Below, one piece after another: positions 40,401 to 49,283 of a stretch of DNA of 64,000 nt. The position numbers and the translations under genes were made by a program. The first letter of the stretch is position 1. Each line of letters begins with the position of its first letter. Under the pieces are notes generated by a model. The model searched no databases and was not told the origin of the DNA. It saw nothing but the letters and a program-made list of their open reading frames with translations. The DNA lies in the NCBI RefSeq assembly GCF_963678635.1, contig NC_087063.1, positions 24,806,701 to 24,870,700 on the forward strand, read 5' to 3'. Origin of the DNA: Symsagittifera roscoffensis (taxonomy: Eukaryota; Xenacoelomorpha; Acoela; Convolutidae).

Positions 40401-41139
40401 GGCAGTGCGAGCGCTGCTCACAACGGGAGGTCCGAGGCTGATGAAAGTGGACGGACATTATATCGATGTCCATGGCCCTTACCCGATTCTGATGAATGTG
40501 GATGGCATCAATATCTACACGAAAGCTCACATAACTGATGCGAACGATCAGGTTGGCCGGATATACATTGGTCAAGAGGAGCTGAAAGTCAGACGAATCG
40601 GACACAACGCGATGCTCGAACAAGATGCGGTGCATATTGGTTGCGAGGCCGATCTGGCCGCACACGTTCTGGACGTGCAAGGCAGACAACTTTCAGTAAA
40701 GGGGCTGCTAGACACGGGAGCAGTGGTTAGTGTCATGCCAGTCAAAACTTGGACCGACATGGGTTTCGAAAGATCGGATCTCATACCGACAAACATCAGG
40801 TTGGCAGCTGCCAATCAGGGAGCGATCTATGTCGCCGGACGAACCCCGATCATCTCACTGCAGCTCGGAGGAAGACATCTTTGGATGAGCTTCCTAGTAG
40901 TAGAGAATTTGGATGAATCCGACCAGTTCATCCTAGGAAGGGATTTCGTTCGCAACTTTGACGTCACGATCGATCTCAATGACGGATTGATTAGGATCAA
41001 GGATCCTGAAAGAAAGTATGAGAAAAGACCCCTTAATAAGATCTTAATTAATCAGGCCAAGGTGCCGATTTTTCTGGATCGAAAAGTTAGATTAAAACCG
41101 AACCAAGCCGTAGTAGCGACGTTTAGGATGGGAACTTGA
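37405..41139 (+). CDS. gag-pro: Gag-protease polyprotein of the giant LTR element
   Basis: 1,244 residues from the first ATG (37405); the frame is open slightly further upstream but without ATG. The N-terminal ~270 residues are low complexity and charged. About 300-420 is a long coiled coil (LDELRRDMTKRIDQVDERA region). About 490-710 is a helical capsid-type region. Two CCHC zinc knuckles follow: CANCGSMDHHVSAC (~741) and CFFCNLEGHFKSDC (~790), each C-x2-C-x4-H-x4-C. An aspartic protease has LLDTGAVVSVMP (~1102) and the second-half motif FILGRDF (~1177). The protease is thus in the Gag frame. The frame closes with TGA at 41137, where the Pol frame has just opened in -1. Gag forms the virus-like particle and binds element RNA; the protease matures it. 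Confidence 0.92.
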   Translation: MQRRDSLGSTTKIPRLSKGSTRKFRTRRSQTSFSSASDAFAEDESTKGQPDLSVSGMKLRSEKNLDGNQRRSSEAEPASETLVDPFDEGERTLIRPDFEPDEVLEREEAERTEETSERPEVEPREEVLYRGMSKSETKSYKWRKEPSHLTSAHSSLAKQSNNAMMSSMSPGEEQTFSKAKKSWKSLYDERMASLPTVGLTSSDGYPEITHPDVNFTPCPRNDMSREASSASPTRPMSDGITMGASSTFDRLMTSMHKQKGGASSSTRLQPQLTSSSLGLTPPLGAAGDISDMFAGVMNGLDELRRDMTKRIDQVDERAHHGRENLKDELTHVKSQARFDQAQLIRDTDQCLAESLAQANKESEEREARMTREIERLLNDHDNTYAQTMTGLERRLDAKSDLMMRKLDAILNGNSWQEHSNSRERSRHANVGDGTGNSARAQQGSRTNYENRNKERPRAAPQRPGWTNPVPPEADATPETRLPTVPQVSSVPDLTTVSQDTTMYASMFEPLNRSLETFITKLSKSTERGERSRRTLKKPKSYKDESDGCIDTWIEVMKLHFEEENLSKKQECSALTSNLEGTALNCVMAKRANERDSARKIFDILLNRFGSGVQGHQAMVKFEKRRQRDEESIDKFLDDLELLRRRSNPDERISERNLAIASKFMDGVRSEELKTMLATHFTLSLDQVPTPDDLRMKSREYLLIKPRAQNRYSNYGNYSGTNTGANSSWYKPRDDMDKRRSCANCGSMDHHVSACSAYKQNMKAIGYFLEDADATDEDHEEYVRGLIMKYGPRCFFCNLEGHFKSDCTQFWDAVADAKHPRHEEALSGVKASRARLMNEAESRRKETTPSTFATKKVKTWPDEVVASNLEAESSSPLKVDYGLAARTALQNVKQDLATKEVEQWVRSELESTDLRESLNVLGKATKVEDKEEPEKQGLKLNVISGKTFGMTKAGTKIMSIISVAGHQVVKNLSEPSEITLVHLDIYADYLKEKDPKLDSRAVRALLTTGGPRLMKVDGHYIDVHGPYPILMNVDGINIYTKAHITDANDQVGRIYIGQEELKVRRIGHNAMLEQDAVHIGCEADLAAHVLDVQGRQLSVKGLLDTGAVVSVMPVKTWTDMGFERSDLIPTNIRLAAANQGAIYVAGRTPIISLQLGGRHLWMSFLVVENLDESDQFILGRDFVRNFDVTIDLNDGLIRIKDPERKYEKRPLNKILINQAKVPIFLDRKVRLKPNQAVVATFRMGT

Positions 41140-44100
41140 ATGAACTCAGCAATGACAGACAGGTGTGTCTGGTACGAAATCCAAACAGTAAAAGCTCGGC
41201 TATTTTAGGAAGAAGCTTCTCACTCACTCAGAGCGGACTGTGTGTGAGTGTGTTATTGAACACAGAAGCAACAACAGTGACAATACAGAGGGGAAAGAAA
41301 CTTGGCTACGCTTTGCCTCTGAACACAGACTTTCTGAGTGTGGAGAACTTGAAGAAGTTTGACGTAACTAAATGTCCATTACATGCGAACCAAGAATGTA
41401 TAATGAAAAGAGTAATTGAATTGAAATCTTCTAGGAAATTGTTTTCAATGAAGTCGGAAACAGATGATGGGCTGTCTAGTTGTTCCAACTTTCCTGAGAG
41501 GCTGACGGAAGCAGAGTTAGCAGCGAATAGGCCTGTCCTACCTGAGATAGAACATCTGAAGGGTAAAATATCTGACAAGGAACTAGATTCGCTTAGGGCG
41601 GTGCTAGATCGGAACGCAGACGTTTTTTCAAAGCATAAGGCCGATATAGGTTGTTGCAATTTTGTAGAGCACGAGATTGAGATAGAAGAGGGCTCGGTAC
41701 CTCATAGGGAAGGGGCGAGAAGAATGACCCCAAATAAGTCAGAAGCGTGTAGGAAGGAAATTGAAATGTTAATGGAGTGCGACATGATTGAGCCGTCGAA
41801 GTCCCCATGGGCTTGTGGCGTGGTCATGGCGAAAAAGAAAGGGGGGCAACTCAGGTTTTGTTGTGATTTCCGTTATCTGAACGCAGTGACTATAAAAGAC
41901 GCATACCCCATTCCCCGCATCGATGAGAGCCTATCCAAGCTGGGAGACGCTAAGTTCTTCACGACGTTGGATTTGGGCTCAGCATTCTGGCAAGTGCCAC
42001 TCAGAAAGCAAGATCGAGAGAAAACAGGTTTCGCGTGTGAGCTGGGACTGTTCCAGTGGAAGAGGATGCCATTCGGATTGTGCAACGCGACGGCCACATT
42101 CCAGCGACTGATGGCTCAGGCACTCACGAGCGTCACTAAGAAATACGGGAATCTCATCATGTGTTATGTCGATGATGCTGTGATTGCAACACCAACCCTA
42201 GAAGACCACATAGAGAGGTTGGAGGAGGTGTTTTCTTGCATGAAGCAGGCGGGTCTGAAATGCAAACCCTCTAAGTGTGAAATCCTCAGGGATTCCATAA
42301 AGTATTTGGGCCGCCTGGTTGACAAACATGGAGTGAGACCAGATCCCGAAGCGGTTGAAGCGGTGTTGACCTGGAAGGCACCTAAAACAGATACACAGTT
42401 GATGAGTTTTCTGGGATTCGCCAATTATTATCGTGAGTTCATCAAGGGGTATGCTGACAAAATATACCCCATGCAGAGATTGATGAGAAACAAGGGCAAA
42501 AAGTTCACCTGGACTGATGAGGCACAAGTCTCATTTGAAAACATCAAACGTGAACTTTGCGAGGCACCGGTCCTCGGCATGCCAACGGAGAAGGGAATGT
42601 TCGTGCTGGACACGGATGCATCAGTGGTTGCGATATCAGGCATACTTCACCAAGAGCAGGAGTGGAACGGGAGAACGGTTCTTCGTCCGATAGCTTATGG
42701 AAGTAAAGTCCTGAGTGACACTGAGATGAAGTACGGCGCACCAAAAGCGGAGATGTTTGCTGTGATCACGTTCGTGGAAAAATACAGGGCCTACCTGGGG
42801 AGTGCTCCATTCAGGTTACGTGTGGACAATCGTGCCCTTGCCTGGCTGAAAACCTATTCGATGGATCAAAGCTACATTGGTCGTTGGATCGTGCGCTTGG
42901 ATGGATACCACATGATCATAGAGCACCGTACCCGTGACAAGCACCAGAACGCAGATAGCCTCAGTAAAAAGACAGAATTTTATGAGCGCCTCGAGGAGAA
43001 GCAGGCTAACCAATCAGAGATCAAAGAGGGGTTTTCCTTTCTGGACAAAGAAACCTACGATAAGCTGCCACTTACTAGGTGGTTAGACAAATCAGGACAT
43101 CCTATACCTGGACACCCTGACCTTCCAGTGGAGACGGCCGCGGAGATAAAGCTTTTAGCCAGAGGCGAACCCGTTCCGTTGGATCTGCTAGTCCGATCCA
43201 ACTTGGTACAGCAAGAACTGACCAGGCTGGGTATAAACAGCATCGCTTTATTGAATAAGACGGTGAACGTGGCGCCGGACGTCATGGGAAAACTCCGTGA
43301 CTTGTTGGATAGGGAAGTGAATAGGCATGATCGTGAATGGATGGAGACCATGCAGAGGTTGACTGTCACCGAGAGAACAGAGAAGAGGCCAGTGTCCATT
43401 CGCAGCCGAGGCGTTGAACGGGATTGCAGGTCGATCGTCAACCAGCTGGTGACCTCGATGCCGAAAGAAGTATTGTTGAGAACTTCGTTCACTGAATATG
43501 GAACATCGAATCAAAACCAAGCTACTGAGGAAGTCAGGATCAGGTCGAAATCTAGCTTCACGAGGAGAGTGCACTTCACGGATGCAAAAGAGGAATACGA
43601 GCCAAGCCCAGACTGTTCGTCCATGGACGAGACAATGTCCGGGGAGTCTGACACCTTCGAGCCAGTCAAGGACGTCTCCTCTGATGAGTCAGACACCTTT
43701 GAGCCCGTGCAGGACGACTTGTCCGGGGAGAGGTTGACTAGACCACCTAGGGGCAGAATTTTGTCCGGGGAGTCGGGTTCAAAGCGACCGATGGACAGAG
43801 TTTTGTCCGGGGAGTCAAGAAACATCTCAGACAACTTGGAATATGATGTTGAGGAATCAGTCGTTTCAAGTGGTGACTCGAGACCCCAGTCCTGGGACAA
43901 CACGTCTGAAACAACTTCCAATTCCGATGTGTCAGAGATCGCAATCCACTCCTTATTGGTAGACTGGAAGCAGCGTGGGCTGGACCGAGAAACAGATCAG
44001 GATCCAGACAGGGACAGATACACCTCAGATGAAGAGGGCACTGTGGTAGATAATGCCGCAGACGAGCTCGAGCTGATAGCAGTTTCAAAACGCCCAACCA

Positions 44101-46823
44101 GATTGCTGCCACATGGTACGGTCGTCCGTACCAATCTGGAACCATCTGTGCAAGAAGCGACGCCTTTGAAAAAGATATGGTGTGTCAAGTTGATGGACGA
44201 TGCTCATGCTCCGGAGATAATGAGTGGGCAAATGAACGTGGTGAAGACGTATTTGAAAGCCAGGTACAGGCTGTCGGATCTCCTGAGGGCTCAACGAAAT
44301 GATAGAATGACGAGCAGTCTGAAAAGATGGATCGAGAATGGAGCACCTGACAAGGGAGACTTGGAAGAAGACAGCTACAAAATCCTGAAGCAATTTTACC
44401 TGAAGAGGAAAGACTTGTTGTACCTGAATAAGGACGGAATCGTAGCCTGTAAGCGCAAGGAGGAGGACAAGGTCCTTTATAAATACAATTCAATAGTGTT
44501 ACCACAGTTGTACCAGACCGAATTGCTCTTTCGCTCACATGATCAGATGGGACATCAAGGCGTGGACAAAGTGTATAACAGGATACAAAAACGATTCGAA
44601 TGGCCGGGATTGAAGAAGGCTTGTGAGAAATGGATAGCCGCATGCCTGTCTTGTCAACAGGCAAAGGATCCCAGGAAACTAAGGTTCCCCCTACAGTCAA
44701 TAGAATCGTCAGGTTTCAACGAAGTGGTGCAAATTGATCATCAGAAAATCTGCATGACAGCAACGGGCTATAATCAGGTGCTGGTAATGATCGACCATTT
44801 TACGAAATATGCGGAGGCAGCACCCTGCATGACAGCGTCGGCAGAAGAAACATGCGATCATTTGATAAACGTGTGGATAGCAAGGCATGGCTGCCCCATC
44901 ACGTTCCAGTCGGACAATGGCAAAGCATTCGTAGGTGATCTCACGAAAGAGTTAATGAAAAGGTCGCAGGTAGCGCAGGCCCACTCGACCACTTATCACC
45001 CGCAAACGAATGGCCTAGTCGAGAGGCAGAATCGCACACTGGTATCCATGTTGAGAGTCTACTGCTCACGCTATATGGATGACTGGGACAAGCACTTGCC
45101 GCAAGTGATGGGTGCTTACAACAGCACGGAGCATTCCACCACGGGAATAAGTCCGCATATGATGCTGACGGGTCATGAAAAAGCACTCCCGTTAACGTTC
45201 TTCTACCCTGAATATGAAGGGAAGAGGACAGCACCGCAAACGTACGTGCGGGACGTTATTAGAAGACAACAGGACCTCAATGACTTATGCAGGAGGAATA
45301 CGCAACAGGCGCAGATTAGACAAAAAAGGAGGTTTGATAAAAGGACAGCCGATGCAAAAGCCTACTCAGTTGGCGACTACGTCTGGGTGTTCCAGGAAGT
45401 GGTTCCACCAAAAGGAACCAAGAAACTATTAAAGAAATGGCGTGGTCCATTTCAGATAACAGAGGTGCATCAAGGAGGTCGTTTTTATCGGCTGAGCACC
45501 GGAAGAGCGGCTCATTACGAGAATATCAAACCACACAACGCCTCGTCCGAGGATTGGTGCATCCCAGCGGACATGCAAGGGGGAGACTATTTAATAGTGG
45601 ATCCTGCTTGTGAAGTGAATGAAAGGGGTACTCGCGACAAGAACGACGGGAATGAGATGGTGGACAATTGTGATCTACCACTGGATCTCGAGTTGACTGA
45701 GCGAGTAGAGGTGGACGATGAAACTCTACCCAATGCCGAAGAAGACTGGGATTGCCCGGAACAAACCGAAATTGACAAAGGAATACAGCCTGACTTTCCG
45801 CTCACTATGGAGACACGCCAAAGTAAGAGGGGAAAAAACCAGAAGAAATACAATCCGTATGGCGAGGACTTCGTTGTAGACCGGATAGTAGTGAGTGATG
45901 TCATAGACTCGCTGGTGGGGCTGGACGAAGTAGCGATGCTAGAAGAAATCGACCTTGTGAACGATATGGATCAAGATTGGATCGACGATCGATCAGAACC
46001 GGAAGTGGAGTTCGAACCAGAAGCGGAACAGACTCATGAGCAAGAACTAACAAACTTGCGCGTGCTCGAATGGCTCCACGATCTGCCGACAGATCCAAAA
46101 GAGACGATCCTGACGATTCAGGACGTCGATATAGACGGCGTCAAATACATCAGTCATGACAATACCGAGTCCAACTGGGTCGCCCCAGATGGTCCTCTAC
46201 GTGTTCCACAATCCAACCTCGGTCTCCTAGACTTTGGGCGATCGACGGGGACGTCGATGGATATTTTTGTCCGGGGAGTGGGGGTAGGACTCACCCACAC
46301 CGAAAATCTCATAATAAAAAAATTGAAATCGGCAAGGGAAACCGGAGAACTAGAGACAGAGGGCGAGAATGCTAAGAAACCACCTTTTGGACGAATCTTT
46401 GAATCGTATTTTGATCTCCCGAACCACTATTCGAACAATATCGTTATAACGGACAGCGATTTCATACTCACGGAACGCACGTGCGCCATAGCGATAACTG
46501 CGGACGTAAGCTTCAAAACAGCACTAGCGGCCGACTTTAAAAGAGAGTACAAGAATATCGAGTTTTTATGGAAACAGAGGCCGGGTGTAGGAGGAATGAT
46601 AGCGTTGCCCCCTGTTGCATCACAGATACCAGGGAAATATTTGTGTTTTTTGGTTACGAAAGCTACTGATAGGCAACACGTGAATCCGGAGAGCTTGGTA
46701 TTGGCCTTGACTCGACTTAGGGATTTCCTGGTTGAGAGAGGTGTGAGTCTCTCTCGTTGCCAGTATACGATCCTAATAGGGGAAAGCTACATCCGAGAGA
46801 GTTGTACGCTCTTGTGCATGTGA
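41136..46823 (+). CDS. pol: Pol polyprotein: reverse transcriptase, RNase H, integrase, macro-like tail
   Basis: 1,895 codons in the -1 frame relative to Gag. The frame opens at 41127 and its first ATG is only at ~41402, so translation probably needs a -1 frameshift. RT is at ~200-440 (PHREGARRMTP, LDLGSAFWQVPL, MPFGLCNATATFQ, YVDD at ~344), RNase H at ~490-600 (VLDTDASVVAISG), an acidic linker with SGES repeats at ~830-900, integrase zinc finger at ~1133-1175 (H-H-C-C) and integrase core with D, SDNG and VERQNR (~1200-1300). A GPY/F-like KKWRGPF follows near 1436. The remaining ~400 residues are acidic, then from ~1767 resemble OARD1/TARG1-type macro domains. In this copy the frame is lost in a CT run near 46745 and stops at 46823; the remainder of that domain is open in the next frame to 46885. 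Confidence 0.92.
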   Translation: MNELSNDRQVCLVRNPNSKSSAILGRSFSLTQSGLCVSVLLNTEATTVTIQRGKKLGYALPLNTDFLSVENLKKFDVTKCPLHANQECIMKRVIELKSSRKLFSMKSETDDGLSSCSNFPERLTEAELAANRPVLPEIEHLKGKISDKELDSLRAVLDRNADVFSKHKADIGCCNFVEHEIEIEEGSVPHREGARRMTPNKSEACRKEIEMLMECDMIEPSKSPWACGVVMAKKKGGQLRFCCDFRYLNAVTIKDAYPIPRIDESLSKLGDAKFFTTLDLGSAFWQVPLRKQDREKTGFACELGLFQWKRMPFGLCNATATFQRLMAQALTSVTKKYGNLIMCYVDDAVIATPTLEDHIERLEEVFSCMKQAGLKCKPSKCEILRDSIKYLGRLVDKHGVRPDPEAVEAVLTWKAPKTDTQLMSFLGFANYYREFIKGYADKIYPMQRLMRNKGKKFTWTDEAQVSFENIKRELCEAPVLGMPTEKGMFVLDTDASVVAISGILHQEQEWNGRTVLRPIAYGSKVLSDTEMKYGAPKAEMFAVITFVEKYRAYLGSAPFRLRVDNRALAWLKTYSMDQSYIGRWIVRLDGYHMIIEHRTRDKHQNADSLSKKTEFYERLEEKQANQSEIKEGFSFLDKETYDKLPLTRWLDKSGHPIPGHPDLPVETAAEIKLLARGEPVPLDLLVRSNLVQQELTRLGINSIALLNKTVNVAPDVMGKLRDLLDREVNRHDREWMETMQRLTVTERTEKRPVSIRSRGVERDCRSIVNQLVTSMPKEVLLRTSFTEYGTSNQNQATEEVRIRSKSSFTRRVHFTDAKEEYEPSPDCSSMDETMSGESDTFEPVKDVSSDESDTFEPVQDDLSGERLTRPPRGRILSGESGSKRPMDRVLSGESRNISDNLEYDVEESVVSSGDSRPQSWDNTSETTSNSDVSEIAIHSLLVDWKQRGLDRETDQDPDRDRYTSDEEGTVVDNAADELELIAVSKRPTRLLPHGTVVRTNLEPSVQEATPLKKIWCVKLMDDAHAPEIMSGQMNVVKTYLKARYRLSDLLRAQRNDRMTSSLKRWIENGAPDKGDLEEDSYKILKQFYLKRKDLLYLNKDGIVACKRKEEDKVLYKYNSIVLPQLYQTELLFRSHDQMGHQGVDKVYNRIQKRFEWPGLKKACEKWIAACLSCQQAKDPRKLRFPLQSIESSGFNEVVQIDHQKICMTATGYNQVLVMIDHFTKYAEAAPCMTASAEETCDHLINVWIARHGCPITFQSDNGKAFVGDLTKELMKRSQVAQAHSTTYHPQTNGLVERQNRTLVSMLRVYCSRYMDDWDKHLPQVMGAYNSTEHSTTGISPHMMLTGHEKALPLTFFYPEYEGKRTAPQTYVRDVIRRQQDLNDLCRRNTQQAQIRQKRRFDKRTADAKAYSVGDYVWVFQEVVPPKGTKKLLKKWRGPFQITEVHQGGRFYRLSTGRAAHYENIKPHNASSEDWCIPADMQGGDYLIVDPACEVNERGTRDKNDGNEMVDNCDLPLDLELTERVEVDDETLPNAEEDWDCPEQTEIDKGIQPDFPLTMETRQSKRGKNQKKYNPYGEDFVVDRIVVSDVIDSLVGLDEVAMLEEIDLVNDMDQDWIDDRSEPEVEFEPEAEQTHEQELTNLRVLEWLHDLPTDPKETILTIQDVDIDGVKYISHDNTESNWVAPDGPLRVPQSNLGLLDFGRSTGTSMDIFVRGVGVGLTHTENLIIKKLKSARETGELETEGENAKKPPFGRIFESYFDLPNHYSNNIVITDSDFILTERTCAIAITADVSFKTALAADFKREYKNIEFLWKQRPGVGGMIALPPVASQIPGKYLCFLVTKATDRQHVNPESLVLALTRLRDFLVERGVSLSRCQYTILIGESYIRESCTLLCM
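43630..43830 (+). repeat. SGES-coding repeat in Pol built on TGTCCGGGGAG
   Basis: Exact TGTCCGGGGAG occurs four times here (about 43636, 43728, 43770 and 43812), again near 46269, and just before the 3' LTR (about 58154). In Pol it encodes LSGE(S/R) in a disordered acidic linker between RNase H and integrase. Confidence 0.8.
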
Positions 46824-46885
46824 TATTTTCAGAGACTGACATAGAGGTTTACTTACATAAAAAATACTATCTGAGCATATGCTAA
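46434..46885 (+). other. Macro-domain-like C-terminus of Pol, frame-interrupted
   Basis: From ~46434 the Pol frame shows IVITDSDF, then CAIAITADVSFKTALAADFK, YLCFLVTKA, and PESLVLALTRLRDFLVERGV, which match in order the OARD1/TARG1 macro fold (cf. its ADP-ribose-binding start, GIAxxFK helix, YLITK strand and LxxSLxxM helix). After ~46745 the matching continues in the -1 frame with SLPVYDPNRG and FSETDIEVYL up to TAA at 46883. The usual GCGLD catalytic loop is replaced by a DPNRG-like loop, so ADP-ribosyl hydrolase activity is doubtful; binding could remain. Assignment is by eye. Confidence 0.6.
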
Positions 46886-48057
46886 GAATTGCGCTCGGCG
46901 ATAAGTGGTTTTTATTAAGTTGCTCGATAAGAATTAGAGTCAAGTTTTAGGTTAGGCTTTAGGTACAGTATTAGGGATTAGGTTTTTATATGATAGTATA
47001 GGTGTGTGATGCTTATGTGTTTATGTTATGTTATTGTTATGATATGTTTTATGTTTGTGTCATCAAGGTGACAGCGCTTATTCGTGCTACTCTGACAAAG
47101 ATAAAGGTGGACGATCCACCTTGGTGCTAAATTTTAAATCAGAATTGTGAAGAGAATTTCAATGGAGAGTTTTAAAGAATTGATTGATGTTGCATCCAAA
47201 AATGATGGTTCTAAGTCGCGACCTGTTTTTTAGATCTTGATTGATCGAAAATTGTTTACTGAACACTGAATCAGAGGAGACAGAAAGAAATTACACGACA
47301 CGACAAGAAGAATCAACACGAAAAGAAATGGGTGACACGAACGAACTCATGGAATTCCTCTCAGCGAGTCTAGGAGCGACTCTAGACGAGATCTATCAGC
47401 GGCTGATCGATTGTGATTTTACACGAGAAGACCCGGGGTTGGCGATGTTTGTGGTCGCACTCCTCAATGCACTGGGAAGAGAGGGTCGAGGGAATCGCCC
47501 TACAGAAGTCGTGTTGATGTTGGCCTTCGGTGAGTCCGGGACCGCCGAGAGAGGCCGAAACCGATTGATGAGATGGAGGCGCGGAGAGATGTCTGGCCAC
47601 GACCTGGCTCGTGAGCCAGGACTAGGTGAGCAAAGGGACCACCGGCTAGGTGAGATGCCCTTGCCCGTCCAACCTGCGCAGCCACTCATTGGAGCGAAGA
47701 GACAACGTGATGGGCCAGGCCGGTCACACTCTGTCGACTCTCCAACAGCTGCTCCTCCCCTAAAGAGAGTGAGAGTGAGCGAGATAGAGATCCAGACGTC
47801 GGAGACGATTGAGACACTGGAGAAGAAGGAGAGAGATCAGAGTGAGCTGTGTGCCAAACTTCAGGAGTACAGGGCCATAGCTCGGGAGAGAGACGAATGG
47901 AAAAAGAAATTTGAAGATCTGCAGGTGGCCTACAAGGAGGATGAGATAAAGCACCTGAAGGAGCTGTATATGGCGAAGGTGAGTCAAGTGTCACCGGAAA
48001 TCCTGGCTAGCACGAGGTCCTCGGAGGGATCTAACGACACACGCCCCAGGACAACAG
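46832..48057 (+). repeat. Tandem duplication unit 1 (1,226 bp)
   Basis: Runs from GAGACTGACATAG within the Pol tail through the ~440-bp spacer to ORF3 codon ~244 and ends AGGACAACAG. The next 1,226 bp repeat it with no difference that I could see, so it is very recent. Both edges share AG. Confidence 0.93.
46886..47327 (+). other. Untranslated spacer between Pol and ORF3 (first copy)
   Basis: AT-rich 440 bp with no gene, copied at 48112-48553. TTTTAGGTTAGGCTTTAGGT and TGATATGTTTTATGTTTGTG are notable T/G-rich stretches. A polypyrimidine-AG (ATATTTTCAG at 46822-46831) stands just upstream and could act as a splice acceptor for ORF3 mRNA. No clear internal promoter. Confidence 0.4.
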
Positions 48058-48065
48058 GAGACTGA
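47328..48065 (+). pseudogene. Truncated first copy of ORF3 head
   Basis: Same first 243 codons as ORF3 (ATG at 47328), then it runs into the duplicated Pol-tail sequence and stops at TGA (48063-48065). It would make only the N-terminal helical and coiled-coil part. It arose from the 1,226-bp duplication and is not an independent gene. Confidence 0.85.
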
Positions 48066-49283
48066 CATAGAGGTTTACTTACATAAAAAATACTATCTGA
48101 GCATATGCTAAGAATTGCGCTCGGCGATAAGTGGTTTTTATTAAGTTGCTCGATAAGAATTAGAGTCAAGTTTTAGGTTAGGCTTTAGGTACAGTATTAG
48201 GGATTAGGTTTTTATATGATAGTATAGGTGTGTGATGCTTATGTGTTTATGTTATGTTATTGTTATGATATGTTTTATGTTTGTGTCATCAAGGTGACAG
48301 CGCTTATTCGTGCTACTCTGACAAAGATAAAGGTGGACGATCCACCTTGGTGCTAAATTTTAAATCAGAATTGTGAAGAGAATTTCAATGGAGAGTTTTA
48401 AAGAATTGATTGATGTTGCATCCAAAAATGATGGTTCTAAGTCGCGACCTGTTTTTTAGATCTTGATTGATCGAAAATTGTTTACTGAACACTGAATCAG
48501 AGGAGACAGAAAGAAATTACACGACACGACAAGAAGAATCAACACGAAAAGAAATGGGTGACACGAACGAACTCATGGAATTCCTCTCAGCGAGTCTAGG
48601 AGCGACTCTAGACGAGATCTATCAGCGGCTGATCGATTGTGATTTTACACGAGAAGACCCGGGGTTGGCGATGTTTGTGGTCGCACTCCTCAATGCACTG
48701 GGAAGAGAGGGTCGAGGGAATCGCCCTACAGAAGTCGTGTTGATGTTGGCCTTCGGTGAGTCCGGGACCGCCGAGAGAGGCCGAAACCGATTGATGAGAT
48801 GGAGGCGCGGAGAGATGTCTGGCCACGACCTGGCTCGTGAGCCAGGACTAGGTGAGCAAAGGGACCACCGGCTAGGTGAGATGCCCTTGCCCGTCCAACC
48901 TGCGCAGCCACTCATTGGAGCGAAGAGACAACGTGATGGGCCAGGCCGGTCACACTCTGTCGACTCTCCAACAGCTGCTCCTCCCCTAAAGAGAGTGAGA
49001 GTGAGCGAGATAGAGATCCAGACGTCGGAGACGATTGAGACACTGGAGAAGAAGGAGAGAGATCAGAGTGAGCTGTGTGCCAAACTTCAGGAGTACAGGG
49101 CCATAGCTCGGGAGAGAGACGAATGGAAAAAGAAATTTGAAGATCTGCAGGTGGCCTACAAGGAGGATGAGATAAAGCACCTGAAGGAGCTGTATATGGC
49201 GAAGGTGAGTCAAGTGTCACCGGAAATCCTGGCTAGCACGAGGTCCTCGGAGGGATCTAACGACACACGCCCCAGGACAACAG
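48058..49283 (+). repeat. Tandem duplication unit 2 (1,226 bp)
   Basis: Second copy of unit 1. It carries another copy of the last Pol codons, the spacer and the start of the intact ORF3. Confidence 0.93.
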
